Positions 35,176 to 43,638 of a DNA stretch of 64,000 bases are shown here, in pieces; the stretch's first letter is position 1, and each line of letters starts with the position of its first letter. A model generated the notes under the pieces. It ran no database searches. It was given only the letters and a program-made list of their open reading frames with translations, and was not told the origin of the DNA. This DNA is from Shewanella algicola. GTDB lineage: Bacteria; Pseudomonadota; Gammaproteobacteria; Enterobacterales; Shewanellaceae. The stretch covers positions 23,009-87,008 of the forward strand of contig NZ_BMQI01000018.1 in assembly GCF_014648035.1 (NCBI RefSeq), in the 5' to 3' direction. A program made the translations under genes and the position numbers.

Positions 35176-36516
35176 ATGCATTCCAAATCAGATAAGCCTT
35201 TATCTTTATTTTCATTAGCTTGGCGCTTGTTCGTTGACTTTGCTTTGCACTTTTTAACGGCGGCCATTAACACCTTTATGATCAGCCATGTGTCTTACCA
35301 AGGCGTAGCGGCGTTATCTGTCGGTAATATGGTGTTTGAGCTGTCTATTACGTTATTTAGTTTCGTCAGTGTTGGTGCAAGTGTGGTCATTACCCAATAT
35401 TTAGGTTCACAAAATAAGGTCGCGGCCAGTGCGGTGGTGTACTCATCTATTGGGTTTAACTTTTTAGTGGGATTGGTCGCTGCCGTTGGTATTTTAACCG
35501 GCTCCACAATGATGTTGAATTTAATGAATCTGCCCGCAGAATTAATGGTAGATGGAGAACTGTACCTGCACATTGTCGGCTTGTGTCTTATACCTGAAGC
35601 CATGGCAATGTGCTTGGCGGCTGGCATGCGTGCCCATGGCTTTACTCAACAAGCCATGTGGGTCACTTTGTCGATGAATATTATTACCTTTATGGGTAAT
35701 TTATTGCTGCTTTATGGCTGGTTTGGCATACCGCAAATGGGCGTCGCTGGGGTGGCGATTAGTACGGTTGCAGGGCGTCTCGTAGGCATGACTATTATGG
35801 CAGTGCTGTTTGTGCGCTACACCGGCATTAAATTACATATTCCAAGCATATTGCGTCCAGAAACGAAGATGCTTAAAAAAGTGTTTCATATTGGCTTACC
35901 CGCGGCAGGTGAAAATGTGTCATGGATGCTGCAATTTATGGTGGTCACGTCATTTGTGGGGTTAATGGGCGATAAAGCGCTGGCTGCGCAGTCATTATAT
36001 TTTCAAATTTGCATGTTTATCTTATTGTTTGGCTTATCTATCGGTATTGGAAACGAGATTATTATCGGCCACATGGTGGGCGCTAAAAAGCTTAAAGCGG
36101 CAGAACATCAAATGTACCGCGCGCTAAAGCTAGGCCTAATTGTGACCACTGTCGTGGCTTTATTTGTCGCAATTTGGGGACCAAACTTAGTTGCATTGTT
36201 TACAGATGAAACCGAGATTGCCCTGTTAGTCGGCCAGTTATTTATTTTAACTTTGCTGATGGAGCCTGGCCGCACATTTAATCTTATTGTGATTAATGCA
36301 CTGCGTGCGAGTGGTGATGCTAAGTTTCCATTTTTGATGGGCTTGTTTTCTATGTGGTGTATTGCCGTGCCGGGCGCGTACGTATTAGGGATTCACTATG
36401 AATTTGGCTTGATAGGCATTTGGGCGGCACTAGCATTAGATGAGTGGGTCAGAGGGTTAGCGATGCTATGGCGTTGGCGCAGTGGTCGCTGGCAGTCTAA
36501 AAGCTTAATTGCTTGA
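35176..36516 (+). CDS. MATE-family multidrug/metabolite exporter
   Basis: Inner-membrane exporter driven by a Na+ or H+ gradient, 446 residues with about 12 segments in two homologous halves. The pattern shows GAADVQYLGSQ-like repeats (VVITQYLGSQNKVAAS and NEIIIGHMVGAKKLKAAEH), typical of MATE. It differs from NorM in lacking the long N-terminal QEA region and may belong to the DinF/other MatE group. Substrate not known. It is a single gene, 185 bases after fbaA. Confidence 0.85.
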   Translation: MHSKSDKPLSLFSLAWRLFVDFALHFLTAAINTFMISHVSYQGVAALSVGNMVFELSITLFSFVSVGASVVITQYLGSQNKVAASAVVYSSIGFNFLVGLVAAVGILTGSTMMLNLMNLPAELMVDGELYLHIVGLCLIPEAMAMCLAAGMRAHGFTQQAMWVTLSMNIITFMGNLLLLYGWFGIPQMGVAGVAISTVAGRLVGMTIMAVLFVRYTGIKLHIPSILRPETKMLKKVFHIGLPAAGENVSWMLQFMVVTSFVGLMGDKALAAQSLYFQICMFILLFGLSIGIGNEIIIGHMVGAKKLKAAEHQMYRALKLGLIVTTVVALFVAIWGPNLVALFTDETEIALLVGQLFILTLLMEPGRTFNLIVINALRASGDAKFPFLMGLFSMWCIAVPGAYVLGIHYEFGLIGIWAALALDEWVRGLAMLWRWRSGRWQSKSLIA

Positions 36517-36652
36517 TGTTAATGTAAGTTGTTTCATGTTGATTGCGGTCACATTTTTGTCAATCTAGTATTGAAAGTGGTAACATGCCTGCAAATTTAG
36601 ACTAGATAGCCATCTAAACGATTTGTAAATTGTAAATAAAGGACGTAATGAC

Positions 36653-37393
36653 ATGAATAAACTGCTACTTACCGCAGCTATTACACTGACCATGCCATTT
36701 GCAGCACACGCTGGAAGTGATTTTGTTGAAGGCGATGCCACTTTTGCTGGTGAAGCAGAATTAGGTGCGACATTAACCACTGGTAACACTGATACTTCTT
36801 CATTAAAAGCACGTTTAGCTTTAAAGCAAGAGCTAGGCAACTGGGAAAACCAGTATGTGTTAGAAGGATTATATAAAGAAGATACCGAAGAAGTCACCGC
36901 AAAACGTTACTTTTTTGGCGTACAAGGTGATTATCAAATAAATGATGTTAGCTATGCGTTTGCTAACACAAACTATGAAGTTGATCCATTCACCGGTTAC
37001 GACTTTACCTCTACAACCTCAGCGGGTTACGGTTATCGCTTTATTGATACAGAAAGAATGTCTTTAAAAGCTGAGGCTGGTCCTGGTTATATTTATCAGC
37101 AGCTTGACGATGAAACTTCACTAGCCGAAGGTTATGACAGTGATGACAGTATCGTGCTTCACGCCGTGGTCGACTTTCAAACTAAAGTCGGTGAGTCATC
37201 GAAGTTTCAGCAAAAATTTGTTGCTGACTGGGGTGAAAAATTAGATGGACGCTCTGAAACCTCGTTAACGGCGAACATTATTGGCGCATTAGCGATGAAG
37301 TTTGCTGTCATTGTTCGTTATAACAGTGATCCGCTTGATGACAAGAAAAGCACTGATACTGAAACCAACATGACATTGCTTTATTCATTTTAA
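36653..37393 (+). CDS. DUF481-family outer-membrane protein
   Basis: Predicted outer-membrane beta-barrel, 246 residues, with signal peptide (MNKLLLTAAITLTMPFAAHA). The DUF481 pattern includes GEAELGATLTTGNTDTSSL, RYFFGVQGDYQINDVSYA and FQTKVGESSKFQQKFVADWGE. The last residue is Phe, the usual final barrel residue. The DUF481 family (YdiY-like) has no established function. A single gene, ending in a terminator. Confidence 0.88.
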   Translation: MNKLLLTAAITLTMPFAAHAGSDFVEGDATFAGEAELGATLTTGNTDTSSLKARLALKQELGNWENQYVLEGLYKEDTEEVTAKRYFFGVQGDYQINDVSYAFANTNYEVDPFTGYDFTSTTSAGYGYRFIDTERMSLKAEAGPGYIYQQLDDETSLAEGYDSDDSIVLHAVVDFQTKVGESSKFQQKFVADWGEKLDGRSETSLTANIIGALAMKFAVIVRYNSDPLDDKKSTDTETNMTLLYSF

Positions 37394-37409
37394 GCCAATG
37401 TCATCGAGA

Positions 37410-37436
37410 AAAAGCTGGCTTAGCCAGCTTTTTTTA
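37410..37436 (+). terminator. Rho-independent terminator of the DUF481 gene
   Basis: Stem AAAGCTGGC (37411-37419) / GCCAGCTTT (37423-37431), loop TTA, then T-run. Confidence 0.93.
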
Positions 37437-37692
37437 TGTCCGCGTTTCGAGCGAGTATGGACGTTGGGCGATGTCATTGCGGATTTTTACCTGCAGACAT
37501 AACGTAGAGCATGGAGGTTGTTGGCATTATTCGCTTTGTTATCCCCCAGTGATACATAGCTCATAAAACCGTCATATTCGGGGGGCGGTTCACGTAATAA
37601 CAATCTTATTATTTGTTTTAATAGCATTTATTCAAATTAGCATTGATTTAGGAGTATACTTTTTTTATCAGTAGCGACGCTGAGACAGTACC

Positions 37693-38436
37693 ATGCAAAT
37701 AGGATGTTGTTGGTTTGACAAAGAGCGACGTTTGTTAACTGATCAGGTAAAATCGACTCAGTGGCATTTGAACGATCATGAATATTGGGTGCTCGAACAA
37801 TTAGTTCAGCATCGGGGTCAAGTTGTGCCGTTAACAATGCTCGAAACCGTAGTGCTTGATAGCGGTGCCCACCAATTACCTCATAATGAACTCGTCGGCA
37901 TTATTTATCATGTTATTGATTATTTATGTGCCAAGCATTCTAACCTTGTAGAGTATATCCCAGAGCAAGGTGTTATTCTTTATCCCGCCTCTCAAGGGAA
38001 ACATACCCGAATACTCGACTTACCTAACCGGCTACTGAGCTGGGGACAGTATGGGATTATTATCGTGGCATTGTTGGCTGTGCTACTGTTTGTATTGTCG
38101 AATCTTAATCCGCCGTTATTTTCTAAAGCAGATGTCATCAGGCAAGTGCTCACAATAAATGGTCAAGTGGTGCAATTATCAGTATTTGATAATCAATCTC
38201 CACAAGATGCTATTTTGCATGCAGATTGTTTATCAACTCAATTAAAACAGTGTCAAGAGGTTCGTTGGGACTCAATTAGCGCGGCGATTTCTACTGATCG
38301 TCATTATGTGAGCTTTATTTTGAGCCAATCGGAAACGCAATCTTTACAGTTTAAAAACATTAAATTAGCCGTAGATGATATGCATTCGCCATTTATCACT
38401 CAAGAATGGCTGCATAAGGTACTTATTTGTGGTTAA
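37693..38436 (+). CDS. ToxR/CadC-like membrane transcription regulator
   Basis: 247 residues. Residues 1-100 resemble the OmpR/PhoB-type winged helix used by ToxR and CadC (WHLNDHEYWVLEQLVQHRGQVVPLTML, then IIYHVIDYLCAKHSNLVEYIPEQGVILYP). One membrane segment follows (119-137). The C-terminal part is periplasmic with a Cys pair, C179 and C187 (HADCLSTQLKQCQEV), that could sense redox or bile-like signals as in ToxR. The start ATG 37693 has a moderate ribosome context. The next gene overlaps it by 8 bases and also has a single membrane segment, like ToxS after ToxR. The target genes are not known. Confidence 0.7.
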   Translation: MQIGCCWFDKERRLLTDQVKSTQWHLNDHEYWVLEQLVQHRGQVVPLTMLETVVLDSGAHQLPHNELVGIIYHVIDYLCAKHSNLVEYIPEQGVILYPASQGKHTRILDLPNRLLSWGQYGIIIVALLAVLLFVLSNLNPPLFSKADVIRQVLTINGQVVQLSVFDNQSPQDAILHADCLSTQLKQCQEVRWDSISAAISTDRHYVSFILSQSETQSLQFKNIKLAVDDMHSPFITQEWLHKVLICG

Positions 38437-39022
38437 CAGAATAGGACTTAAGTGGCGAAAAAGAGCACGGCGATTATTGCAATCAAAGCGAGGCAAATTA
38501 TTGTTTGTATTGACGTGGGTGTTTGTCTTATTTGCCTTCACTCATGAGCTTGAACGTTTGGTTCCTTCGCATCAACAATGGCATTTGTCTTGCCGTGCCG
38601 ATGGCTATTTTGACTCGCAACCCCCCCAGCTCACCCCCTCAGCAGTCAGTGAATTATTGTTAACCTTCACACTTGAATATCAACATGCTGCTTTGCGTTA
38701 CGATTTGGATAATGAATCATCGCCAGCGGAGTTAATTTTGCTACAAGGAGATGTGGTTAAGGTCGATTTCGGCGCCTTAAATTACCAATTACAAATGCAA
38801 CTAAAAAACAAAAAATTGAATGATGGTAGTATGTTACTTAGATATTTGTTGAATGAGTTAGCCGTAGGTGAAGCACAGTTCATTGATGGTGAGTCATTAC
38901 CACTGCAGGTGCAAGTCTTCAATGTTGATGATGAGCAATCGAGGGCAACCTTAACGTTTATACCCAGTAATAGCATATGGTCTTGTGAGATAATGCCGGC
39001 AGTTCTGCCTCAGCCACATTGA
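38429..39022 (+). CDS. Single-pass membrane protein, ToxS-like partner
   Basis: 197 residues with start GTG at 38429 (MVNRIGLKWRKR after an AAGGT site) and overlap of 8 bases with the upstream regulator. An N-terminal positively charged cytoplasmic stretch is followed by one membrane segment (23-38) and a periplasmic domain of about 155 residues (WHLSCRADGYFDSQPP, LLLTFTLEYQHAALRYDLD). No known domain recognised. The size, topology and coupling recall ToxS, which stabilises ToxR. An earlier ATG at 38375 lies inside the upstream gene and gives a hydrophobic run that does not look like a normal N-terminus. Confidence 0.65.
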   Translation: MVNRIGLKWRKRARRLLQSKRGKLLFVLTWVFVLFAFTHELERLVPSHQQWHLSCRADGYFDSQPPQLTPSAVSELLLTFTLEYQHAALRYDLDNESSPAELILLQGDVVKVDFGALNYQLQMQLKNKKLNDGSMLLRYLLNELAVGEAQFIDGESLPLQVQVFNVDDEQSRATLTFIPSNSIWSCEIMPAVLPQPH

Positions 39023-39089
39023 ATAAATTCATCTTTAGGTTAATATCGATAACATCGATGAAACTTTAAATGGTATGTAATTTAAAACA

Positions 39090-40541
39090 GTGGCAAAAGT
39101 TAAAGTAAAACAAGAAGAAGCGTTATCAATCAAATTTAGCCATCAAATGGCTCCCGGGGATCAGCGTACATTTGATTTGTACTTCTATTTGCCTACAGAG
39201 ATGGGGATCGGTTCACACACTCTCGATGAAGAAGAATATTATCATAGTGGTATTTTAGGCCGTCGTTCATATTACTCCAAAGGTTTACACCTGCCGCTCG
39301 TTCAGTCTCGTTTTATTAGTTTAAACAAGCGGACTATGGAAGAGTTTCGTTTATACCTTAATTTATTTGCCTATCAATTTGCTGTCGCTATCGAAACTGA
39401 CGGTAAAGAACTGCGCCAAAAAAGTGATGCCAGTGAGTTCTATCTGGCATTAGACGAGCTGTGTGATGTGGTGGTTCAATTACTCAAAAAGTTTCGTCGT
39501 AATGAACCGAGCGATCCCAAATGGAAATCATATTTTGAACACGCAGATAATTACCTTTCGTGGTTTTGTGAGCAGCAATTACTTAAAATATTAGCTCATT
39601 CGCCTCGTAGTTCAGACTTTAGCGAAGTGAAAGATAAGGCTTTGGATTTATGTCGTAGCGAAAACTATTATCGCGAACAAGTGTGTAAATACAATTCGAT
39701 GCAAACCCAACAAGATGCCAATCGGATATCGAATAAAATGCTGTTGCTGCGACGTCTTATCCAGCAAGGCGTGGTATTAAAAGAAGAGTTAAAACCACTT
39801 GGCATAGGGTTAAAGAAGTTTGTAACAGGCCTTGCAACCGGTTTGGTGATGTTAGTCGTGTCGGCGTTAATTATTAAAGCCCAGGGCTTTTTTAATGGCT
39901 TAACCTTAACCCTAGTCCTTACGCTTGCAGTAATTTACGGGTTTAGGGAAATCTTTAAAGAAGATTTTCGCAATGCCATGTGGCGTTTTATTCAACGCGG
40001 TCGTCCACGTTGGAGCCGTATTTTGCGCGACACCAGTACTCAAGCTATTGTTGCTAAGCAGCTAGTTTGGCTTGAGTTTATGCGCTCGCAAGACATTCCA
40101 GATACTGTGTCTGAAATCATGAAGCACCGAAATAGCCAAAACAAAGTCGACTCGACAGTGTTGCATTATCGTATTGCCACTAAAGTGGCGAATAAACCAT
40201 TTGAGGCCGGATATTCTGAAATTCAAGAACAAGTTAACTTTAGCTTAGTACCGTTTGCTCGTCATTTAGAACGCGGTAAAGCCAAAATATATAAAGAGTC
40301 TGACGGTAATATCAGTAATGAATCCGTTGAGCGTCGCTATCAAGTGAATCTTGTTGCAGTGTTACGGGATGGTAAGCAACAGCCAGAGTATGCTCGTTTC
40401 AAAGTCACGATGAATCGCTCAAGTATTGTTGAAATTACCGAAAGTAAATTGCCTGATAACATTCAACCTTTTACGTCTGAAGCTGACAGTAACTTACACG
40501 AAGAGACCCTGGTAGTTGATCACCACCAAGTAGAACCCTGA
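39090..40541 (+). CDS. Large membrane protein of unknown function
   Basis: 483 residues; not recognised. It has a long soluble N-terminal half (1-240), two membrane segments (about 243-262 and 267-284), and a basic cytoplasmic-looking C-terminal half (IQRGRPRWSRILRDTSTQAIVAKQLVWLEFMRSQ, RRYQVNLVAVLRDG). The start is GTG 39090 without a clear ribosome site. It follows the ToxS-like gene by 67 bases on the same strand and may be part of that locus. Its 3' end is next to a perfect hairpin shared with the convergent sensor gene. Confidence 0.65.
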   Translation: MAKVKVKQEEALSIKFSHQMAPGDQRTFDLYFYLPTEMGIGSHTLDEEEYYHSGILGRRSYYSKGLHLPLVQSRFISLNKRTMEEFRLYLNLFAYQFAVAIETDGKELRQKSDASEFYLALDELCDVVVQLLKKFRRNEPSDPKWKSYFEHADNYLSWFCEQQLLKILAHSPRSSDFSEVKDKALDLCRSENYYREQVCKYNSMQTQQDANRISNKMLLLRRLIQQGVVLKEELKPLGIGLKKFVTGLATGLVMLVVSALIIKAQGFFNGLTLTLVLTLAVIYGFREIFKEDFRNAMWRFIQRGRPRWSRILRDTSTQAIVAKQLVWLEFMRSQDIPDTVSEIMKHRNSQNKVDSTVLHYRIATKVANKPFEAGYSEIQEQVNFSLVPFARHLERGKAKIYKESDGNISNESVERRYQVNLVAVLRDGKQQPEYARFKVTMNRSSIVEITESKLPDNIQPFTSEADSNLHEETLVVDHHQVEP

Positions 40542-40544
40542 CCC

Positions 40545-40583
40545 AATTAACAATAAGCCAAGGTTCGGCTTATTGTTAATTGA
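40545..40583. repeat. Perfect 16-bp inverted repeat between convergent genes
   Basis: CAATTAACAATAAGCC (40545-40560) and GGCTTATTGTTAATTG (40568-40583) with loop AAGGTTC. The right arm includes the stop codon of the convergent sensor gene. No T-tract on either side, but the arms are AT-rich. Possibly a bidirectional terminator or mRNA end structure. Confidence 0.65.
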
Positions 40584-42822
40584 GGTGGTCGGCATAGGTT
40601 GGGCGAGTAAACGCTTGGCAAATATTTTGGTCAACCGATTGCTTAGCCCGCTTTAGAGCAATTTCAGCATTAGCCAGGTATTGCTCTAAACTTTGCGGAG
40701 ACATATACCCTGCAATACCAATGTTAATCCCTTCAGCCAACTGGTTTTCAGCTAAACAGTGCATTACATTCATTGCGTATTGATGTGCACTAGTGGCATT
40801 GGTCTCTGGCAATAAGATCACTAACTTACCGAGTTGCCACTGGGCTATTTGATAGTTAAGTGGTAATTCGATTAACAATTGTAATTCAATGTCTTTTTGG
40901 CGTTTTTCTAATTGACTCATGTTGCCCATACTACTGAAAATGCCTTCTGGGTTAATGTCCATTACTAACAAGCTCGATTGAATTTTGGTTTGCTCATTGA
41001 GATTATTGAAGTGATGCTCAAGTTCGGTTAGTCGCAAAACAATGGCGCTACTATGGCCAAATACGTTACTGCTATTGTGTACGGCTACCGTGGGGACTGT
41101 TTCTTCAAAGGTACAAATTAAGTATTCAATATCACCATCAAATGTAAGTTGCCCGGCCAAAGTCGTTTTTAGACATTGGTTATAACGGCTTTGCGTAAAC
41201 GGCATGATTTGCGCTGTCCATTCACCTTGTAAGCTAATTTGGGCACAAATATTTTGCCACTGGTTTTTAAGCTCACTCCCCAATAAATCGGTTATAGGGA
41301 TATCGGTTTCCCCATTGAGTACCATGAGGTGATCGAACTGACTATTACATTTAATCAACTTGCCGCTCGAATCGGTTAATGCTGTGGCGACAGCACTGTC
41401 ACTCAACAGTTGATACAAATAGGCTTGGCGTTGGCTGTCATATAAAATAGTTATATCTTCAAAGGTAACCAGCCAATAAGACTCTTTGCTATTGGGGCAC
41501 AGCTCCCTTCTTATGTGGGTTTGTAAAGTGCTATTAACACTTTCAATACTCACTTCGCCACGCCATTGTTGGTGATGCGCTAACGCTTCTTTTATTTGCT
41601 CAAATCGATCGTTGTCGAGCTGTAATACGCGCTGGAAATTACGGTCTGTTAACGTGTCAACCGACAAGGCTAGCGCTTTTGCTGCCTTAGTATTTGCACT
41701 GCTTATTCGGCCACTATCATTAACTATTAGACAGCTTATCTCACTGTTAAACAGCCCATGGCTTAACTGTAAACTATTGAGTTTAGCTCGGCGCTCAAGC
41801 ACAAACAGGTGTCGTAATACAATTAAGGCCGATGCCAGTAGCGCTATTAACACTCCAGCAATTAAAATCACCATGCGCCATTCTAGGTAACGGGCGGCAA
41901 TATCATCGTGACGGATATACGATAATAAAAAGTATTCTCTCTTGGTTTCGTATTGGCTGGTGAGCTCAACTTTTAAATAAACAAATGTGGCATCGTTACT
42001 ATAAAACTGGCCAAAATTATTCATTGCCATGTCTTTCCACAAATCGGGATAGGTTTGCTTGAGACTTGACCCTAAGGAGTCTGGCATATTGCTTAAAGGT
42101 TCAGGTTGATTTGCTCCAGCATATAAAAAGCCTTGAGTGTCGAGTAATAACATAGGCGAGTTTTGATTAAAAAATGCCGGCTTGATTGACTCAAGTAATT
42201 TGGTGATGGAGTTATAAGTGACTAAATAACCTTTAACGCTTTGGTCGGGGTTTTCTATCCAAGACAATTGATAAAAGTAAGGTTCAAGCCGGCCATCTAT
42301 TGGTGTGAATGACATTGGTGACGTGTAAATGTCGCTGCCACCCATATTGCGGCCAGAACCTAACAGCGCGGCAGGCAGTTGCATGTTGTCAAAGCTGTCA
42401 GTGGTTGAAAATCGTAAATCTCCTTGCGGGTCGTACAGAGACAACCCTAGCAGCTCAGGAATGTTCTGTGTGAGTGAACTCCAGCTGTCGGTGACTTTAC
42501 GTTGTTGCGCTTTTGAAGGCTGTTGCAAATATTGTCTAAGTAACTCAGCTTTAGCAAAAGTTTGAGTTCTAAATTGTAGAAACGCGACTTTATCCGACGC
42601 CAACGAGGCGACAGTTTGTAGCTCACTGTAGCGTTGATCTGCCCAGTCTTCTTGCAAACGACGTTCGCCTAAATTTACAACCATGTTGGTGATAATAAAC
42701 ACCGCAATGAGCAAGATAATTAATTGGCTGAGTAGCGATAAAATATGCTGCTGTGACCATCGTGCTGCTTGTGATGAAATTAATAACGGATTAGAAGAGC
42801 TTACTACTTTGCGTTTAAACAT
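40576..42822 (-). CDS. Membrane sensor with PAS domains and degenerate GGDEF domain
   Basis: 748 residues. TM1 is at about 29-49, a periplasmic dCache-like domain (about 55-305) follows, then TM2 (about 312-336), two PAS-like domains (about 350-460 and 475-570), and a C-terminal domain shaped like GGDEF (about 590-735). The expected GGDEF motif is replaced by QLGKL in the WQLGKLVILLPE stretch, so diguanylate cyclase activity is not expected. The protein probably senses a signal and acts through binding, or has lost function. No EAL domain. The gene upstream on the same strand is absent (MATE/other genes are on the plus strand). Confidence 0.75.
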   Translation of the reverse strand: MFKRKVVSSSNPLLISSQAARWSQQHILSLLSQLIILLIAVFIITNMVVNLGERRLQEDWADQRYSELQTVASLASDKVAFLQFRTQTFAKAELLRQYLQQPSKAQQRKVTDSWSSLTQNIPELLGLSLYDPQGDLRFSTTDSFDNMQLPAALLGSGRNMGGSDIYTSPMSFTPIDGRLEPYFYQLSWIENPDQSVKGYLVTYNSITKLLESIKPAFFNQNSPMLLLDTQGFLYAGANQPEPLSNMPDSLGSSLKQTYPDLWKDMAMNNFGQFYSNDATFVYLKVELTSQYETKREYFLLSYIRHDDIAARYLEWRMVILIAGVLIALLASALIVLRHLFVLERRAKLNSLQLSHGLFNSEISCLIVNDSGRISSANTKAAKALALSVDTLTDRNFQRVLQLDNDRFEQIKEALAHHQQWRGEVSIESVNSTLQTHIRRELCPNSKESYWLVTFEDITILYDSQRQAYLYQLLSDSAVATALTDSSGKLIKCNSQFDHLMVLNGETDIPITDLLGSELKNQWQNICAQISLQGEWTAQIMPFTQSRYNQCLKTTLAGQLTFDGDIEYLICTFEETVPTVAVHNSSNVFGHSSAIVLRLTELEHHFNNLNEQTKIQSSLLVMDINPEGIFSSMGNMSQLEKRQKDIELQLLIELPLNYQIAQWQLGKLVILLPETNATSAHQYAMNVMHCLAENQLAEGINIGIAGYMSPQSLEQYLANAEIALKRAKQSVDQNICQAFTRPTYADHLN

Positions 42823-42891
42823 TGAGTTACTTTTTTAGCATTCACTTGTCAGCAATATTAGCATGAAGGTGCGCTAGGAAGAATGTCTAGT

Positions 42892-43500
42892 TTAGCCAAT
42901 CTTATCTAATTCTCGTTGCTTAAATTGCGTACCGTATTGTTCAGCGATAGCGCGGCAACGCTCAATATTAACGTTGTCTAAACCATTTATGGCTGTGACC
43001 TGCACTTGCGAAATATATTGTGGAGCTAACTCAATAAACTTAAGCAGCGCTTCGTACGAGTTCGCCAGCTTAGGTTGGCAGTGCTGCAAATAACCTTCTG
43101 GGGTGTCGGCGTTGAGTGAAATCGATAAACTGTCTACACACTGGCTTAGCTCAGGTAGGATATTGCGACGATGAAAATGATTTCCTAATCCATCTGTATT
43201 GACTCTGACTTTACCGCCCCGGGCTTTAATTTCTTTTGCGACTTGCAATAAACAGCTCAAGTTCAATGTTGATTCGCCAAAGCCACAAAATACGTACTCT
43301 TCAATTTGTGTGACATCGCCAAGTAACGGAATGATATCTTCTGCTGTGATGGGCTTACTTAATGATAAGTCGTATTCATGCACCTGTTTTGAACCATTGT
43401 GTTTGGGGCAAAATTGACAACGTAAAGTACATCTAGCAGTAATATTGAGATAGCGGTGATTACCGATATCGTAAATTAATGTGGGTTTTGTTGTACTCAT
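42892..43500 (-). CDS. Radical SAM protein of the TatD-linked type
   Basis: 202 residues. The cluster motif CTLRCQFC gives C24, C28 and C31 (CxxxCxxC), and VFCGFGEST is the GGE-like SAM-binding element. The N-terminal YDIGNHRYLNITARC pattern fits the TatD-linked rSAM family, which is usually next to tatD. No tatD is present here. The short length (about 200) also matches. The reaction is unknown. Confidence 0.75.
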   Translation of the reverse strand: MSTTKPTLIYDIGNHRYLNITARCTLRCQFCPKHNGSKQVHEYDLSLSKPITAEDIIPLLGDVTQIEEYVFCGFGESTLNLSCLLQVAKEIKARGGKVRVNTDGLGNHFHRRNILPELSQCVDSLSISLNADTPEGYLQHCQPKLANSYEALLKFIELAPQYISQVQVTAINGLDNVNIERCRAIAEQYGTQFKQRELDKIG

Positions 43501-43582
43501 AATGATTGCGATGATTAGATTAACATTGACATATTGTAGCGAAATAACTGCAGCGGCTTTGTTGTTTGGCTCGCATAAAGCA

Positions 43583-43614
43583 TAAAAAAAGCAGAGTGAA
43601 TATTGCTCTGCTTT
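43583..43614 (-). terminator. Terminator of the RND efflux operon
   Basis: Stem AAAGCAGAG (43588-43596) / CTCTGCTTT (43606-43614), loop TGAATATTG; the A-run at 43583-43590 becomes the T-tract on the minus strand. Confidence 0.88.
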
Positions 43615-43638
43615 ATTAACTCACTAACTCAAAATAAG

